This document shows positions 1-10,619 of a DNA stretch of 64,000 bases, piece by piece. The stretch comes from an uncultured Ramlibacter sp. (GTDB lineage: Bacteria; Pseudomonadota; Gammaproteobacteria; Burkholderiales; Burkholderiaceae_C). Location: assembly GCF_936925435.1 (NCBI RefSeq), contig NZ_CAKZHQ010000048.1, positions 1 through 64,000 on the forward strand. The letters run 5' to 3'. How positions within the stretch are numbered: position 1 is the first letter of the stretch; each line of letters opens with the position of its first letter. The translations under genes were made by a program, and so were the position numbers. Below the pieces are notes generated by a model. It saw only the letters and a list, made by a program, of their open reading frames with translations, searched no databases and was not told the origin of the DNA.

Positions 1-410
1 CGAACAAGCTGTTTCGACACCGGACCTGGATGATCCGGGCGTATGCCGACGGCATGGGGTCGGGAAGCATCGCACTGGTCATGCTTCCGATCTATCTGAT
101 CACCGGCGCACCCATCAAGGGGCCGTTGTCCGACATGGTGTTTGTCGGCACCTGGCTGACCACCATCGCCCGGCATCGCGCCATCGACCTGATGCGCAAG
201 CGCAAGCCCGAGACCTCGCTCACCTGGCAGGACGACGACGGCCACGAGCACCAGCACGACGCGATCGACGGCAGCGGCTCGCCGCTCGTCTACGACTCGA
301 GCGGAGGCACAGTCTCGAGCTCGATCATCGACGGCATCGGCACGCTGATCGGCGGCACGCCGATTGCCAAGGCCGTGCGCGTGCTGAACGCCGCCGGCGT
401 GCCGGTGGCG
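1..410 (+). other. Unexplained segment fused in frame to cytochrome b
   Basis: One frame is open from the left edge of the window and runs without a stop into cytochrome b, but the encoded residues up to about 127 do not look like cytochrome b. Residues 41-64 (TWLTTIARHRAIDLMRKRKP and onward) resemble conserved region 2 of ECF sigma factors, followed by an acidic, His-rich stretch. The rest has no recognisable domain. Recognisable cytochrome b starts at FASVEYIMRD (nt 411). A contig-end assembly chimera is the simplest explanation; a real recombination is possible. Confidence 0.55.
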
Positions 411-1583
411 TTCGCTTCGGTCGAATACATCATGCGCGACGTGCCATGGGGCTGGCTGATCCGCTACATGCATTCCACAGGTGCCTCGGCGTTCTTTGTG
501 GTCGTGTACCTGCACATGTTCCGTGCCCTGATCTACGGTTCATATCGCAAGCCGCGCGAACTTGTCTGGCTGTTCGGATGCGGCATCTTCCTGGTGCTGA
601 TGGCCGAGGCCTTCATGGGCTACCTGCTGCCCTGGGGCCAGATGTCCTACTGGGGCGCCCAGGTGATCTTGAACATGTTCACCGCCATCCCCTTCATCGG
701 CCCCGACTTGGCGCTGCTGATCCGCGGTGACTTCGTGGTGTCCGACGCCACGCTCAACCGATTCTTCAGCTTCCACGTCATTGCCGTGCCGCTGGTGTTG
801 CTGGGCCTGGTGGCCGCGCACATCCTGGCGCTGCACGACGTCGGTTCGAACAACCCGGACGGCGTCGAGATCAAGGGTCCGAAGGCACTCAAGGACGCCA
901 ATGGGAAGCCGCTGGACGGCATCCCCTTTCACCCGTACTACACGGTGCATGACATCTTCGGCGTGGCCGTGTTCCTGATGGTCTTCACTGCCATCATCTT
1001 CTTCGCGCCCGAAGTCGGTGGCTACTTCCTGGAGTACAACAACTTCATCCCGGCCGACTCGCTCAAGACGCCCGCGCACATCGCACCGGTCTGGTATTTC
1101 ACGCCGTACTACTCGATGCTGCGTGCCATCACCAGCGAGATGCTGTATGTGCTGATCGCCTGTGTCGTGGCCGGTGCCGGTTTCGGTGTGTTCAAGTCGA
1201 AGCTGCCCAGCCTGTTCAAGGGCGCGGTCGTGGTCGCCACCGTCGTGGCCATCGCCCTGATGCTGGCCATCGACGCCAAGTTCTGGGGTGTGGTCGCCAT
1301 GGGCGGCGCGGTGGTCATCCTGTTCTTTCTGCCCTGGCTCGATTTCAGCCCGGTCAAGTCGATCCGCTACCGCCCGCAATGGCACAAATGGCTGTACGGC
1401 GTGTTCGTCGTGAACTTCCTGGTGCTGGGCTACCTGGGCGTGCAGCCGCCTTCGCCGATCGGCGAGCGCGTGTCGCAGATCGGCACCCTGTTCTATTTCG
1501 GCTTCTTCCTGCTGATGCCGTGGTGGAGCCGGCTGGGCGAGTTCAAGCCCGTGCCCGAGCGCATCACTTTCGCCGCGCACTGA
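30..1583 (+). CDS. petB: Cytochrome b of the bc1 complex, N-terminus replaced
   Basis: Membrane subunit of ubiquinol:cytochrome c oxidoreductase that carries hemes bL and bH and the Qo and Qi quinone sites. Visible are the helix B heme ligands His148 and His162 (14 apart), the helix D ligands His249 and His264 (15 apart; alpha-proteobacterial and mitochondrial proteins have 14), several hydrophobic helices, and a Qo motif reading PVWY instead of PEWY. From residue 128 the protein is colinear with betaproteobacterial cytochrome b. The first membrane helix and roughly 80 family residues are missing and replaced by unrelated sequence, so the start at nt 30 is nominal. Cytochrome c1 follows after 17 nt in the same operon; the Rieske gene would be expected upstream. 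The identity is certain for the C-terminal three quarters. Confidence 0.88.
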   Translation: MIRAYADGMGSGSIALVMLPIYLITGAPIKGPLSDMVFVGTWLTTIARHRAIDLMRKRKPETSLTWQDDDGHEHQHDAIDGSGSPLVYDSSGGTVSSSIIDGIGTLIGGTPIAKAVRVLNAAGVPVAFASVEYIMRDVPWGWLIRYMHSTGASAFFVVVYLHMFRALIYGSYRKPRELVWLFGCGIFLVLMAEAFMGYLLPWGQMSYWGAQVILNMFTAIPFIGPDLALLIRGDFVVSDATLNRFFSFHVIAVPLVLLGLVAAHILALHDVGSNNPDGVEIKGPKALKDANGKPLDGIPFHPYYTVHDIFGVAVFLMVFTAIIFFAPEVGGYFLEYNNFIPADSLKTPAHIAPVWYFTPYYSMLRAITSEMLYVLIACVVAGAGFGVFKSKLPSLFKGAVVVATVVAIALMLAIDAKFWGVVAMGGAVVILFFLPWLDFSPVKSIRYRPQWHKWLYGVFVVNFLVLGYLGVQPPSPIGERVSQIGTLFYFGFFLLMPWWSRLGEFKPVPERITFAAH

Positions 1584-1600
1584 GCTGGAGCATGACAAGA

Positions 1601-2371
1601 ATGAAAAAATTCATCATCACCCTCGTTCTGTCGTGGAGCGCAGCGCTGGGCGTCACGACCGGCGCGCACGCTTCGGGCGGCGACAGCATCGCCTGGGACA
1701 AGGCGCCCAACATCACCAACGATCTGCCGGCACTGCAAAACGGTGCCAAGCTGTTCGTCAACTACTGCCTGAACTGCCACTCGGCAGCCTTCATGCGCTA
1801 CAACCGCCTGCAGGACATCGGCCTGACCGAGCAGCAGATCAAGGACAACCTGTTGTTCGCGACCGACAAGGTCGGCGAGACCATGAAGGCCGCGATCGAC
1901 CCCAAGCAGGCCAAGGAATGGTTCGGTGCCAACCCGCCTGACCTGACCCTGGTGGCGCGTTCGCGCTCCGGCCACGGCGGCACCGGTGCGGACTATCTCT
2001 ACACCTACCTGCGCACCTACTACCGCGACCCGTCCAAGGCGACCGGCTGGAACAACCTGGTCTTCCCCAGCGTCGGCATGCCCCACGCGCTGTGGGAACT
2101 GCAAGGTGAGCGCGAGCCGGTGTTCGAGACGCAGAGCAGCCATGGCCATGAAACCAAGATCTTCAAGGGCTGGAAGCAGGTCAGCGCGGGCACGATGACG
2201 CCGTTGCAATACGACCAGGCGGTCGGCAATCTCGTCGGCTACCTGCAGTGGATGGCCGAGCCGGCCCAGAACCAGCGCGTGCGCATCGGTGTCTGGGTGC
2301 TGCTGTTCCTGGGCGTGTTCACCGTGATCGCCTGGCGCCTGAACGCCGCGTTCTGGAAGAATGTGCATTAA
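1601..2371 (+). CDS. petC: Cytochrome c1 of the bc1 complex
   Basis: A 256-residue membrane-anchored c-type cytochrome that accepts electrons from the Rieske protein and passes them to soluble cytochrome c on the periplasmic side. It has an N-terminal signal peptide (cleavage likely near residue 24, after GAHA), one heme site CLNCH at residues 56-60, a likely axial Met in VGMPHALW, and a C-terminal anchor helix (IGVWVLLFLGVFTVIAWRL) ending in a basic tail. There are two candidate ATGs. The one at 1601 was chosen because GGAG lies 10 nt upstream, whereas the ATG at 1592 almost touches GGAG. The gene follows petB directly and is followed by an intrinsic terminator, so it ends the pet operon. 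Confidence 0.95.
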   Translation: MKKFIITLVLSWSAALGVTTGAHASGGDSIAWDKAPNITNDLPALQNGAKLFVNYCLNCHSAAFMRYNRLQDIGLTEQQIKDNLLFATDKVGETMKAAIDPKQAKEWFGANPPDLTLVARSRSGHGGTGADYLYTYLRTYYRDPSKATGWNNLVFPSVGMPHALWELQGEREPVFETQSSHGHETKIFKGWKQVSAGTMTPLQYDQAVGNLVGYLQWMAEPAQNQRVRIGVWVLLFLGVFTVIAWRLNAAFWKNVH

Positions 2372-2422
2372 CGGACGAGGACGATAACGCGGTCCGGCAT
2401 CGCCGGGCACGCGTCCTTGCAG

Positions 2423-2453
2423 ACACGGTCCAGCTTGGCGCGGACCGTGTTTT
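2423..2453 (+). terminator. Intrinsic terminator of the pet operon
   Basis: A perfect 9-bp stem, ACACGGTCC (2423-2431) with GGACCGTGT (2442-2450), encloses a 10-nt loop and is followed by a short T run. It sits between petC and sspA on the same strand and separates two transcription units. Confidence 0.7.
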
Positions 2454-2477
2454 CACTTTGTATAGGAGCCTCTCATC

Positions 2478-3089
2478 ATGATGGTGCTGTATTCCGGGAC
2501 GACCTGTCCTTTTTCCCACCGCTGCCGTTTTGTGCTGTTCGAGAAGGGCATGGATTTCGAGATCCGTGACGTCGACCTGTACAACAAGCCGGAAGACATC
2601 AATGTGATGAATCCGTATGGCCAGGTCCCCATCCTGGTCGAGCGCGACCTGATCCTGTACGAGTCGAACATCATCAACGAGTACATTGACGAGCGCTTCC
2701 CGCATCCGCAACTCATGCCGGGCGACCCGGTGGACCGTGCCCGCGTGCGCCTGTTCCTGCTCAATTTCGAGAAGGAACTGTTCGTTCACGTCAACACGCT
2801 CGAGTCGCGCGCTGCCAAGAGCAACGAAAAGGCGCTGGAAAAGGCGCGCTCGCACATCCGCGACCGCCTGACGCAGCTGGCCCCGGTGTTCCTGAAGAAC
2901 AAGTACATGCTGGGCGACAACTTCTCCATGCTCGACGTCGCCATCGCGCCCCTGCTGTGGCGCATGGACTACTATGGCATCGAGCTGTCCAAGAACGCGG
3001 CGCCCCTGCTCAAGTATGCAGAGCGCATCTTCTCGCGGCCGGCCTACATCGAAGCGCTGACGCCGTCTGAAAAGGTGATGCGCAAGTAA
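2478..3089 (+). CDS. sspA: Stringent starvation protein A (GST-like)
   Basis: RNA-polymerase-associated regulator with a glutathione-transferase fold but no transferase activity; in E. coli it acts in stationary-phase, acid-stress and phage late transcription. The 203-residue length is normal. The N-terminal thioredoxin-like part begins MMVLYSGTTCPFSHRCRFVL and contains the cis-Pro loop QVPILV and the ES pair of the GST G-site; the helical C-terminal domain fills the remainder. AGGAG lies 9 nt before the ATG at 2478. An sspB gene follows after 17 nt, the usual sspAB operon, and an intrinsic terminator precedes it. Confidence 0.95.
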   Translation: MMVLYSGTTCPFSHRCRFVLFEKGMDFEIRDVDLYNKPEDINVMNPYGQVPILVERDLILYESNIINEYIDERFPHPQLMPGDPVDRARVRLFLLNFEKELFVHVNTLESRAAKSNEKALEKARSHIRDRLTQLAPVFLKNKYMLGDNFSMLDVAIAPLLWRMDYYGIELSKNAAPLLKYAERIFSRPAYIEALTPSEKVMRK

Positions 3090-3106
3090 GCAGTCTGCCG
3101 CGCCGC

Positions 3107-3619
3107 ATGAACGCCCTGGAATCCACGTCGACCCGCCCCTACCTGATCCGGGCCCTGTACGAATGGTGCACCGACAACGGGTTGACGCCCTATGTTGCGG
3201 TGCTGGTCGACGACACCGTGCAGGTGCCGCGTGAATACGTCAAGAACGGCGAGATCGTCCTGAACATCAGTTTTGATGCGACCAGTTCGCTCAAGCTTGG
3301 CAACGACTTCATCGAGTTCAAGGCGCGCTTTGCCGGCAGCGCACGCGAGATCATCGTGCCGATCAGCCGTGTGATCGCGATCTACGCGCGGGAGAACGGC
3401 CAGGGCATGGCATTCCCAGTTCCCGTGGCGGGGGGCGAGGGGTCCAAGCCCTCGCCTCTGTCCAGTGTCCCGGCTGCCGGAGGGGTGGAGGGTGAGCCCA
3501 AGGTCGTGCAACTGGTCCCCCCCGAGCCTGCCGCGGCAGATGATGCCGGGAGCGGCCCGGAAGGCGAGCCGCCTCGTCCTCCCCCCGGTCCGCGGCCTGC
3601 ACTCAAGCGCGTCAAGTGA
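3107..3619 (+). CDS. sspB: ClpXP specificity-enhancing factor SspB
   Basis: Adaptor that binds the SsrA tag of stalled-ribosome products and delivers them to ClpXP. Residues 1 to about 108 form the conserved tag-binding domain (RPYLIRALYEWCTDNGLTPY near the N-terminus, later NDFIEFKARFAG and PISRVIAIYARENGQGM). The remaining ~60 residues are a Pro/Gly/Glu-rich flexible tail that ends in a basic patch (LKRVK), where E. coli SspB carries its ClpX-binding peptide. The product is 170 residues. It is co-transcribed with sspA, and a tRNA gene follows 30 nt after its stop. Confidence 0.93.
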   Translation: MNALESTSTRPYLIRALYEWCTDNGLTPYVAVLVDDTVQVPREYVKNGEIVLNISFDATSSLKLGNDFIEFKARFAGSAREIIVPISRVIAIYARENGQGMAFPVPVAGGEGSKPSPLSSVPAAGGVEGEPKVVQLVPPEPAAADDAGSGPEGEPPRPPPGPRPALKRVK

Positions 3620-3649
3620 CGCGCAGCACGCCTTAAAATTCAAGCATTC

Positions 3650-3725
3650 GCCGATTTAGCTCAGTTGGTAGAGCAACCGCCTTGTAAGCGGTAGGTCGTC
3701 AGTTCGATTCCGACAATCGGCACCA
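3650..3725 (+). tRNA. tRNA-Thr (anticodon UGU)
   Basis: A 76-nt cloverleaf: acceptor stem GCCGATT with AATCGGC, D-arm GCTC/GAGC, anticodon stem ACCGC/GCGGT around loop CTTGTAA (anticodon TGT, reads ACA), T-arm GTCAG/CCGAC with TTCGATT, discriminator A and an encoded CCA. A short palindrome, TCTCCCGGGAGA, begins just after it. Confidence 0.97.
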
Positions 3726-3749
3726 TTTCTCCCGGGAGACTTCAGCCGG

Positions 3750-4058
3750 CTACCTTTGGCTGCTTTGTACCTTGATGCGAATTGAGGTAACCTCCCAACC
3801 CCGGTCGCGCAGGCGGTTCTGCAGGGCAGGCAAGACCTGCCGGAGCTTGGCGGCCGCGGCGTTGTTGCTGACCAGGAGGCACCAGGACGGTCCATCGACC
3901 GGCCCAGCCTTCACGGCGGGCCGCAATGGGGCAGGGATCAATAATTCGACCGCTTTGAGCCGTTCGTTCGAGTCGCGTGCCAGTTCCGCCAGTCTTGCCA
4001 GAGTCGGTGAGCCTTCGGCGGCCTGCAACAGCGTGACGGGGTGCAGTTTTCGGTTCAT
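3750..4058 (-). CDS. DUF721 (DciA-like) protein
   Basis: A 102-residue member of the DUF721 family, whose bacterial members include DciA, the ancestral loader/partner of the replicative helicase DnaB. It starts MNRKLHPVTLLQAAEGSPTL and has the typical central segment ending in a polar C-terminus (GWEVTSIRIKVQ). Another in-frame start lies 11 residues upstream (MHRDPLFL), but the chosen ATG fits the family start better. It is divergent from the M23 peptidase with only 27 nt between start codons. Family membership is moderately sure. A helicase-loading role is inferred from DciA; its identity as the DnaB loader of this organism is not shown. Confidence 0.75.
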   Translation of the reverse strand: MNRKLHPVTLLQAAEGSPTLARLAELARDSNERLKAVELLIPAPLRPAVKAGPVDGPSWCLLVSNNAAAAKLRQVLPALQNRLRDRGWEVTSIRIKVQSSQR

Positions 4059-4085
4059 GAAGGCGGACAGGAAGAGGGGATCACG

Positions 4086-5075
4086 GTGCATTTCATTATC
4101 ACGGATGCGTGGCTGGCCAAGAGCCGTGCCATCCACCTGAGCGGGACACGGCTGGTCGTTGTGTTCTTCACTTTGTCGCTGGCGCTGATGGTGCTCGCGG
4201 CAGGCCTTTACCACTGGGTTTTCCTCAAAGGCGCGCGGGAAGGCTGGCCCGTTGTGGGCACGCTGGTGCGCTTGGTGGTCAAGGACGAATTTGAGCAGCG
4301 CGACCGCTTCATGCGCGAGAACCTCGATGCCATGGCCCGCAAGCTCGGCGAGATGCAGGCCAAGATGGTGCAGCTGGAGGCCCTGGGCGAACGCGTGTCG
4401 GGGCTGGCCGGCGTCAATCCGGCCGAGATCAAGGCCACGCCCGGCCGTGGCGGCGCCCTGGTGTCCGGGCGCCCGCTGACGATGGAGGAATTGCAGGCTA
4501 CCTTGTCCGACCTGGACCAGTTGACCGGCCAGCGCAACGACCTGCTCACGGTCATGGAGTCGCGCCTGTTCGACCAGAAAATCCGCAAGATGATGGCGCC
4601 CACCCAGCAGCCGGTGCAGGCAGGCCACATGGGCTCGTCCTTCGGCTGGCGCATCGATCCTTTCACCGGCCGCTCGGCCCTGCACACGGGCCTGGATTTC
4701 CAGGCCGACCCGGGCACGGCCATCCTCGCGGCTTCCGGCGGGGTGGTGGTGACCCAGGAATACCACGCCGCCTACGGAAACATGGTCGAAGTGGACCACG
4801 GCAACGACCTGGTCACGCGCTATGCCCATGCCTCCAGGGTGCTGGTGAAAAAGGGCGACCTGGTCCGGCGCGGCCAGAAACTCGCCGAAGTTGGCACGAC
4901 CGGGCGCTCGACCGGACCTCACCTGCATTTCGAGGTACTGGTCCAGGGGGTCATGCAGGATCCGCAGAAATTCCTGACTGCGGGCCAGAGCCTGCCAGCC
5001 AGTGCGCAGGTGGCCACCTTTGCCGCCAAACCGCCGCCCGCGGCGCCTGCCCTGCAGATGCCATCGCGCAGGTAA
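4086..5075 (+). CDS. Membrane-anchored M23 (LytM-type) endopeptidase
   Basis: Probable periplasmic peptidoglycan endopeptidase or LytM factor of 329 residues. After a short cytoplasmic start there is one transmembrane helix (VVVFFTLSLALMVLAAGLYHW), then a coiled-coil-prone stretch, then an M23 domain at about residues 170-300 with zinc-binding motifs HTGLD and HLHFE. The start was set to GTG at 4086 because the protein then begins VHFIITDAWLAKSRAIHLSG, as family members usually do, with a purine-rich AGAGGGG upstream; the frame is also open further 5'. It lies between DUF721 (divergent) and secA (same strand), an arrangement common in Burkholderiales. Confidence 0.88.
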   Translation: MHFIITDAWLAKSRAIHLSGTRLVVVFFTLSLALMVLAAGLYHWVFLKGAREGWPVVGTLVRLVVKDEFEQRDRFMRENLDAMARKLGEMQAKMVQLEALGERVSGLAGVNPAEIKATPGRGGALVSGRPLTMEELQATLSDLDQLTGQRNDLLTVMESRLFDQKIRKMMAPTQQPVQAGHMGSSFGWRIDPFTGRSALHTGLDFQADPGTAILAASGGVVVTQEYHAAYGNMVEVDHGNDLVTRYAHASRVLVKKGDLVRRGQKLAEVGTTGRSTGPHLHFEVLVQGVMQDPQKFLTAGQSLPASAQVATFAAKPPPAAPALQMPSRR

Positions 5076-5143
5076 AATCGAAAGTTCCGTTGGCGCCCGC
5101 CTGTTCTTGCTTTGGCTGGCGTCGACCCCATTTCCTGCATAAC

Positions 5144-5190
5144 AAGAGGATTGCGCTGCCCTGCTGGCCCCGGTGGGCCGGCAGGGCAGC
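5144..5190 (+). promoter_or_regulatory. Long hairpin between Shine-Dalgarno and secA start
   Basis: A 16-bp stem, GCTGCCCTGCTGGCCC (5155-5170) with GGGCCGGCAGGGCAGC (5175-5190), has one U.G pair and a 4-nt loop, and ends 9 nt before the secA ATG. No Shine-Dalgarno lies between stem and ATG; AAGAGGA (5144-5150) lies 4 nt upstream of the stem. Folding would leave about 13 unpaired nt between SD and start. No T run follows, so it is a poor terminator. Confidence 0.55.
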
Positions 5191-5199
5191 ACTGCATTC

Positions 5200-7974
<2,775 letters not shown>

Positions 7975-8033
7975 GTTTTTGTTGCGTTTTGCGACGAAAT
8001 CACACTTTTCCCTGCAGACGGTAACTTATTTGT

Positions 8034-8063
8034 ATCACCCCTGTCATATCTGACAGGGGTGAT
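8034..8063. repeat. Perfect 13-bp inverted repeat after secA
   Basis: ATCACCCCTGTCA (8034-8046) and TGACAGGGGTGAT (8051-8063) form a perfect palindrome with a TATC loop, in the 233-nt gap between convergent secA and the response regulator. There is no T run on either side, so a factor-assisted bidirectional terminator or a protein-binding operator are both possible. The rest of the gap (7975-8207) shows nothing else I can support. Confidence 0.5.
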
Positions 8064-8207
8064 GTGACGCGTTGTGACATTTACCTCTTCAATGGGGCGC
8101 CATTTTTACAGGTGCAACATGGAAGTCGTTGGAATTACCCACTCGGCCGCCGCAGCCGATCCCTGCCTGCCAGAAGTTCTTCAGGCGCATGACGGGGGGC
8201 CGGTGGT

Positions 8208-9185
8208 TCAGCCCTGGACCCGGCGCTTGTCCTGCCGTGCCAGCCAGTTGGTATAACCATTGACCGGATCGGGCGCATGCATGGCAGGAACGCTGAACAG
8301 CGCGCCCAGCAGCAAGCCGTCCTGGCCCACCGGGAAGGCCGCCGCGAGTTCTGGCGGGCCTGCGCGGCCAAGGGCCTGGCGCAGTTCGAGGTCGGCCAGC
8401 TTGCGGCCATGACGAATATCGTCCAGGCCCGCCGGTGGCACGCCCTCGAGTTCGGCGAGTTCCGCCAGGGCCTTGAGACCGTCGGTGGTTTCCAACTGCA
8501 GCCAACTGGCCTGGCCAGCGGCGTCCAGGCCGATCACACCAAAAGGCTCGCCGATCACGATGTGCTCGACCCAGCGTTTGGTGCCCAGGCGCAACAGTTC
8601 CTGGTCGACCGATGGCAGGCGTAGCAGGGCGTTTTGCTCCGGGCTGAGCGTGGCCCGCCAGGTCTGCGCGTGGCGGGCGTTGGGCGTGGTCAGGAGGTGC
8701 TCCACGGCATCGATCAGGCGCTTGGAGATGTCTGGTGCCTGCTTGGCAATGAACTGGTCGATCAGCCCCCGGTTGAATGCGCGCACCGCCACCTGTTCAT
8801 CTGCCTGGCCGGTGAGCAGCACCCGCGAGCCCGGCCAGTCGACCAGTTCGGCCAGCGCCTGCAGACCGTCCATGGCCGGCATCGAATAGTCCACCACGCA
8901 CACCCGCGTGAGGGCATAGCGTTCGGTGTACTTGGACCAATAGCCAAGAATCTGCGGAATCAGGGGCTTGCCTTCGCGCCAGTGGCCGACCAGTTGCTGC
9001 TGGTTCCAGGCATCGGCTTCCCAGAAGGGCGGTTCCTGGTGCAGGTAGCTGATGCATTCGGCAGGCCTCAGGAACAGCTTGACGTTCCAGTGCCTGGGAA
9101 GCACCAGGGCGAGCATTTCCAGGTAGTCGGGATCGTCGTCGAGGAAGACGATCGTGCCGGGACGGTGAAACAGGGGAAAGCTCAT
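8208..9185 (-). CDS. Response regulator of LqsR/JqsR type
   Basis: A 325-residue protein with an N-terminal receiver domain: acidic pocket FLDDDPDYLEML near residue 15, phospho-acceptor Asp in VVDYSMPAMDGL near residue 98, and the Thr/Lys positions in LLTGQAD and FIAKQAP. About 40 extra residues (PPFWEADAWNQQQLVGHW and onward) lie between the acidic pocket and the phospho-acceptor strand, so the receiver is longer than usual. Residues 180-325 form an output region with no DNA-binding motif I can see. It is downstream of the sensor kinase (42-nt gap) on the same strand. Similarity to the alpha-hydroxyketone quorum-sensing regulators LqsR/JqsR is inferred from the partner kinase and the unusual receiver. 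Confidence 0.75.
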   Translation of the reverse strand: MSFPLFHRPGTIVFLDDDPDYLEMLALVLPRHWNVKLFLRPAECISYLHQEPPFWEADAWNQQQLVGHWREGKPLIPQILGYWSKYTERYALTRVCVVDYSMPAMDGLQALAELVDWPGSRVLLTGQADEQVAVRAFNRGLIDQFIAKQAPDISKRLIDAVEHLLTTPNARHAQTWRATLSPEQNALLRLPSVDQELLRLGTKRWVEHIVIGEPFGVIGLDAAGQASWLQLETTDGLKALAELAELEGVPPAGLDDIRHGRKLADLELRQALGRAGPPELAAAFPVGQDGLLLGALFSVPAMHAPDPVNGYTNWLARQDKRRVQG

Positions 9186-9227
9186 CTTGCGGCCAATCAG
9201 ACAAACGTGGGGATGGGATTCATTGTG

Positions 9228-10484
9228 CTAGCCCAGGACGGGCAGTTCAATCGTGAAAATGGCGCCACGCGCGGGCTCCGACCTGACCCGGATGCTGCCC
9301 TTGGCGCCTTCGACCACGCGCTGGCAGAAAGCCAGTCCCAGGCCATGCCCGGTGCCGCGGTTGGTCGAGAAGAAGGGTTCGAAAATGCGCGGCTGCAAGT
9401 CGGGGTTGATGCCGACGCCCTTGTCCGATACGACGATCCTGCCCCTGTTGTGCATGGTCCCGACTTCGACCATCAGGTCACCCGGCTTGCTGGCGCTGCT
9501 GGCGGCGGCCAGCGAACGCAGGGCGTTCTTCAGCAGATTGTCGATGACCTGGACGAACAGGGCCTGCGAGCCATGGAAGTGGAAGTCGCGCCGGACCAGC
9601 AGTTGAACGCTCTCGCGCTCACGCGTGCTGCGAAACGGGTAGTTGGCGACCGCCGCGGACACCAGTTTGGAGGCCGACATGGATTCCTTGGTGGTGGGCA
9701 GGCGCATCAGTCTTGCATTGGCGATCTGGGTGTCGATCTGGTGGTTCGTGTTGCGCACCAGCATGTGCAGGCGTTCGCCAAGCTTGTCGAGCTTGTGTGC
9801 GGAAGCATCGGTGCGCCCGCTCCCCTCGGCCCGCACCGCATCACCGATCAGCGACATCGTGGCCAGTGGCGTGCGCAGTTCGTGGGCCATGATGCCCGTG
9901 GTCGTCAGCGTGTGGGCCAGGTGCTCTCGCCGCAGATTGGCCGAGGACAGGCCCAGGAGCAGCCCCATGCTGACGCAAGAGGCCATGACGACGGCATCCG
10001 ACAGCATGTGGCTTGTGGACCACGGCGGCACCGGCGGTCCCCAGAGACAGAACGCGATCTGCGCGCACGAAGCCCCAGCAGCCAGCCCCAGTGTGCCAAT
10101 CCGCCAGTCGGTCACAAAATAGTAGGTCAGGATCATCGCCGCCATGCTGGCCAGCCAGACCGCATTGCCTCCATTGCACAGGTACATGTAGCTGAAAAGA
10201 AAGGGCAGCTCGAACCAGGTCACCACACTGAAGATCTGGCCGGACAGCCTGCTGCTCGGGTCGTTGGAGATGCGCTGGTTGACCAGCAGCAGCCCCAGTG
10301 CAGCAGCGCACAGGCGCAGCGGCAGACTCTCATAGGGCTGGGGCAGACCGATGGCCCATGTCCACCAGAACAGCGGATGGCCGACCAGGACGAACAGGCC
10401 CAGGCCCTTCATGCGCAATGGGGAGGGGTGGAGCACGGCCACCAGCGGCGAGGTGATGACTTCTTCGAGGAGCCAGCGCGACAT
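9228..10484 (-). CDS. Sensor histidine kinase, CqsS/LqsS/JqsS-like
   Basis: Membrane histidine kinase of about 418 residues. The N-terminal half has several transmembrane helices and a segment GHPLFWWTWAIGLPQPYESL that closely resembles the sensor domain of CqsS/LqsS kinases (Vibrio, Legionella), which detect alpha-hydroxyketone autoinducers. Then come the H-box IMAHELRTPLATM, the N-box DNLLKNALRSL, and G-boxes DKGVGI and GTGHGLGL; there is no attached receiver. The frame is open upstream to a TTG at 10559; the ATG at 10484 (MSRWLLEEV) was chosen because it leaves a family-like N-terminus, but no strong SD supports either. It is followed by the response regulator and is divergent from a LuxR-type gene. 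Kinase identity is certain; the ligand class is inferred from the sensor motif. Confidence 0.85.
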   Translation of the reverse strand: MSRWLLEEVITSPLVAVLHPSPLRMKGLGLFVLVGHPLFWWTWAIGLPQPYESLPLRLCAAALGLLLVNQRISNDPSSRLSGQIFSVVTWFELPFLFSYMYLCNGGNAVWLASMAAMILTYYFVTDWRIGTLGLAAGASCAQIAFCLWGPPVPPWSTSHMLSDAVVMASCVSMGLLLGLSSANLRREHLAHTLTTTGIMAHELRTPLATMSLIGDAVRAEGSGRTDASAHKLDKLGERLHMLVRNTNHQIDTQIANARLMRLPTTKESMSASKLVSAAVANYPFRSTRERESVQLLVRRDFHFHGSQALFVQVIDNLLKNALRSLAAASSASKPGDLMVEVGTMHNRGRIVVSDKGVGINPDLQPRIFEPFFSTNRGTGHGLGLAFCQRVVEGAKGSIRVRSEPARGAIFTIELPVLG

Positions 10485-10619
10485 CCGTTGCCGTACCGGC
10501 AGCCGCGCAGTCGCCTGGGCAGCGAATGGATGGCCTTGGGATGTGTCGCGAAGGGTCAAGGGGCAGGGAAGGCCGGTGTGGGGAGCGTGCTATTGTCCCG
10601 GTTCTTTGAAAACACGTCG

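Noticed and set aside
3656-3895. Open frame on the minus strand over the tRNA gene
   Set aside because: It is antisense to tRNA-Thr and ends in a sequence that arises by chance from tRNA genes.
8634-10619. Long plus-strand open frame over the kinase and regulator
   Set aside because: It is the antisense shadow of two well-recognised minus-strand genes; only the part from 10620 is a real gene.
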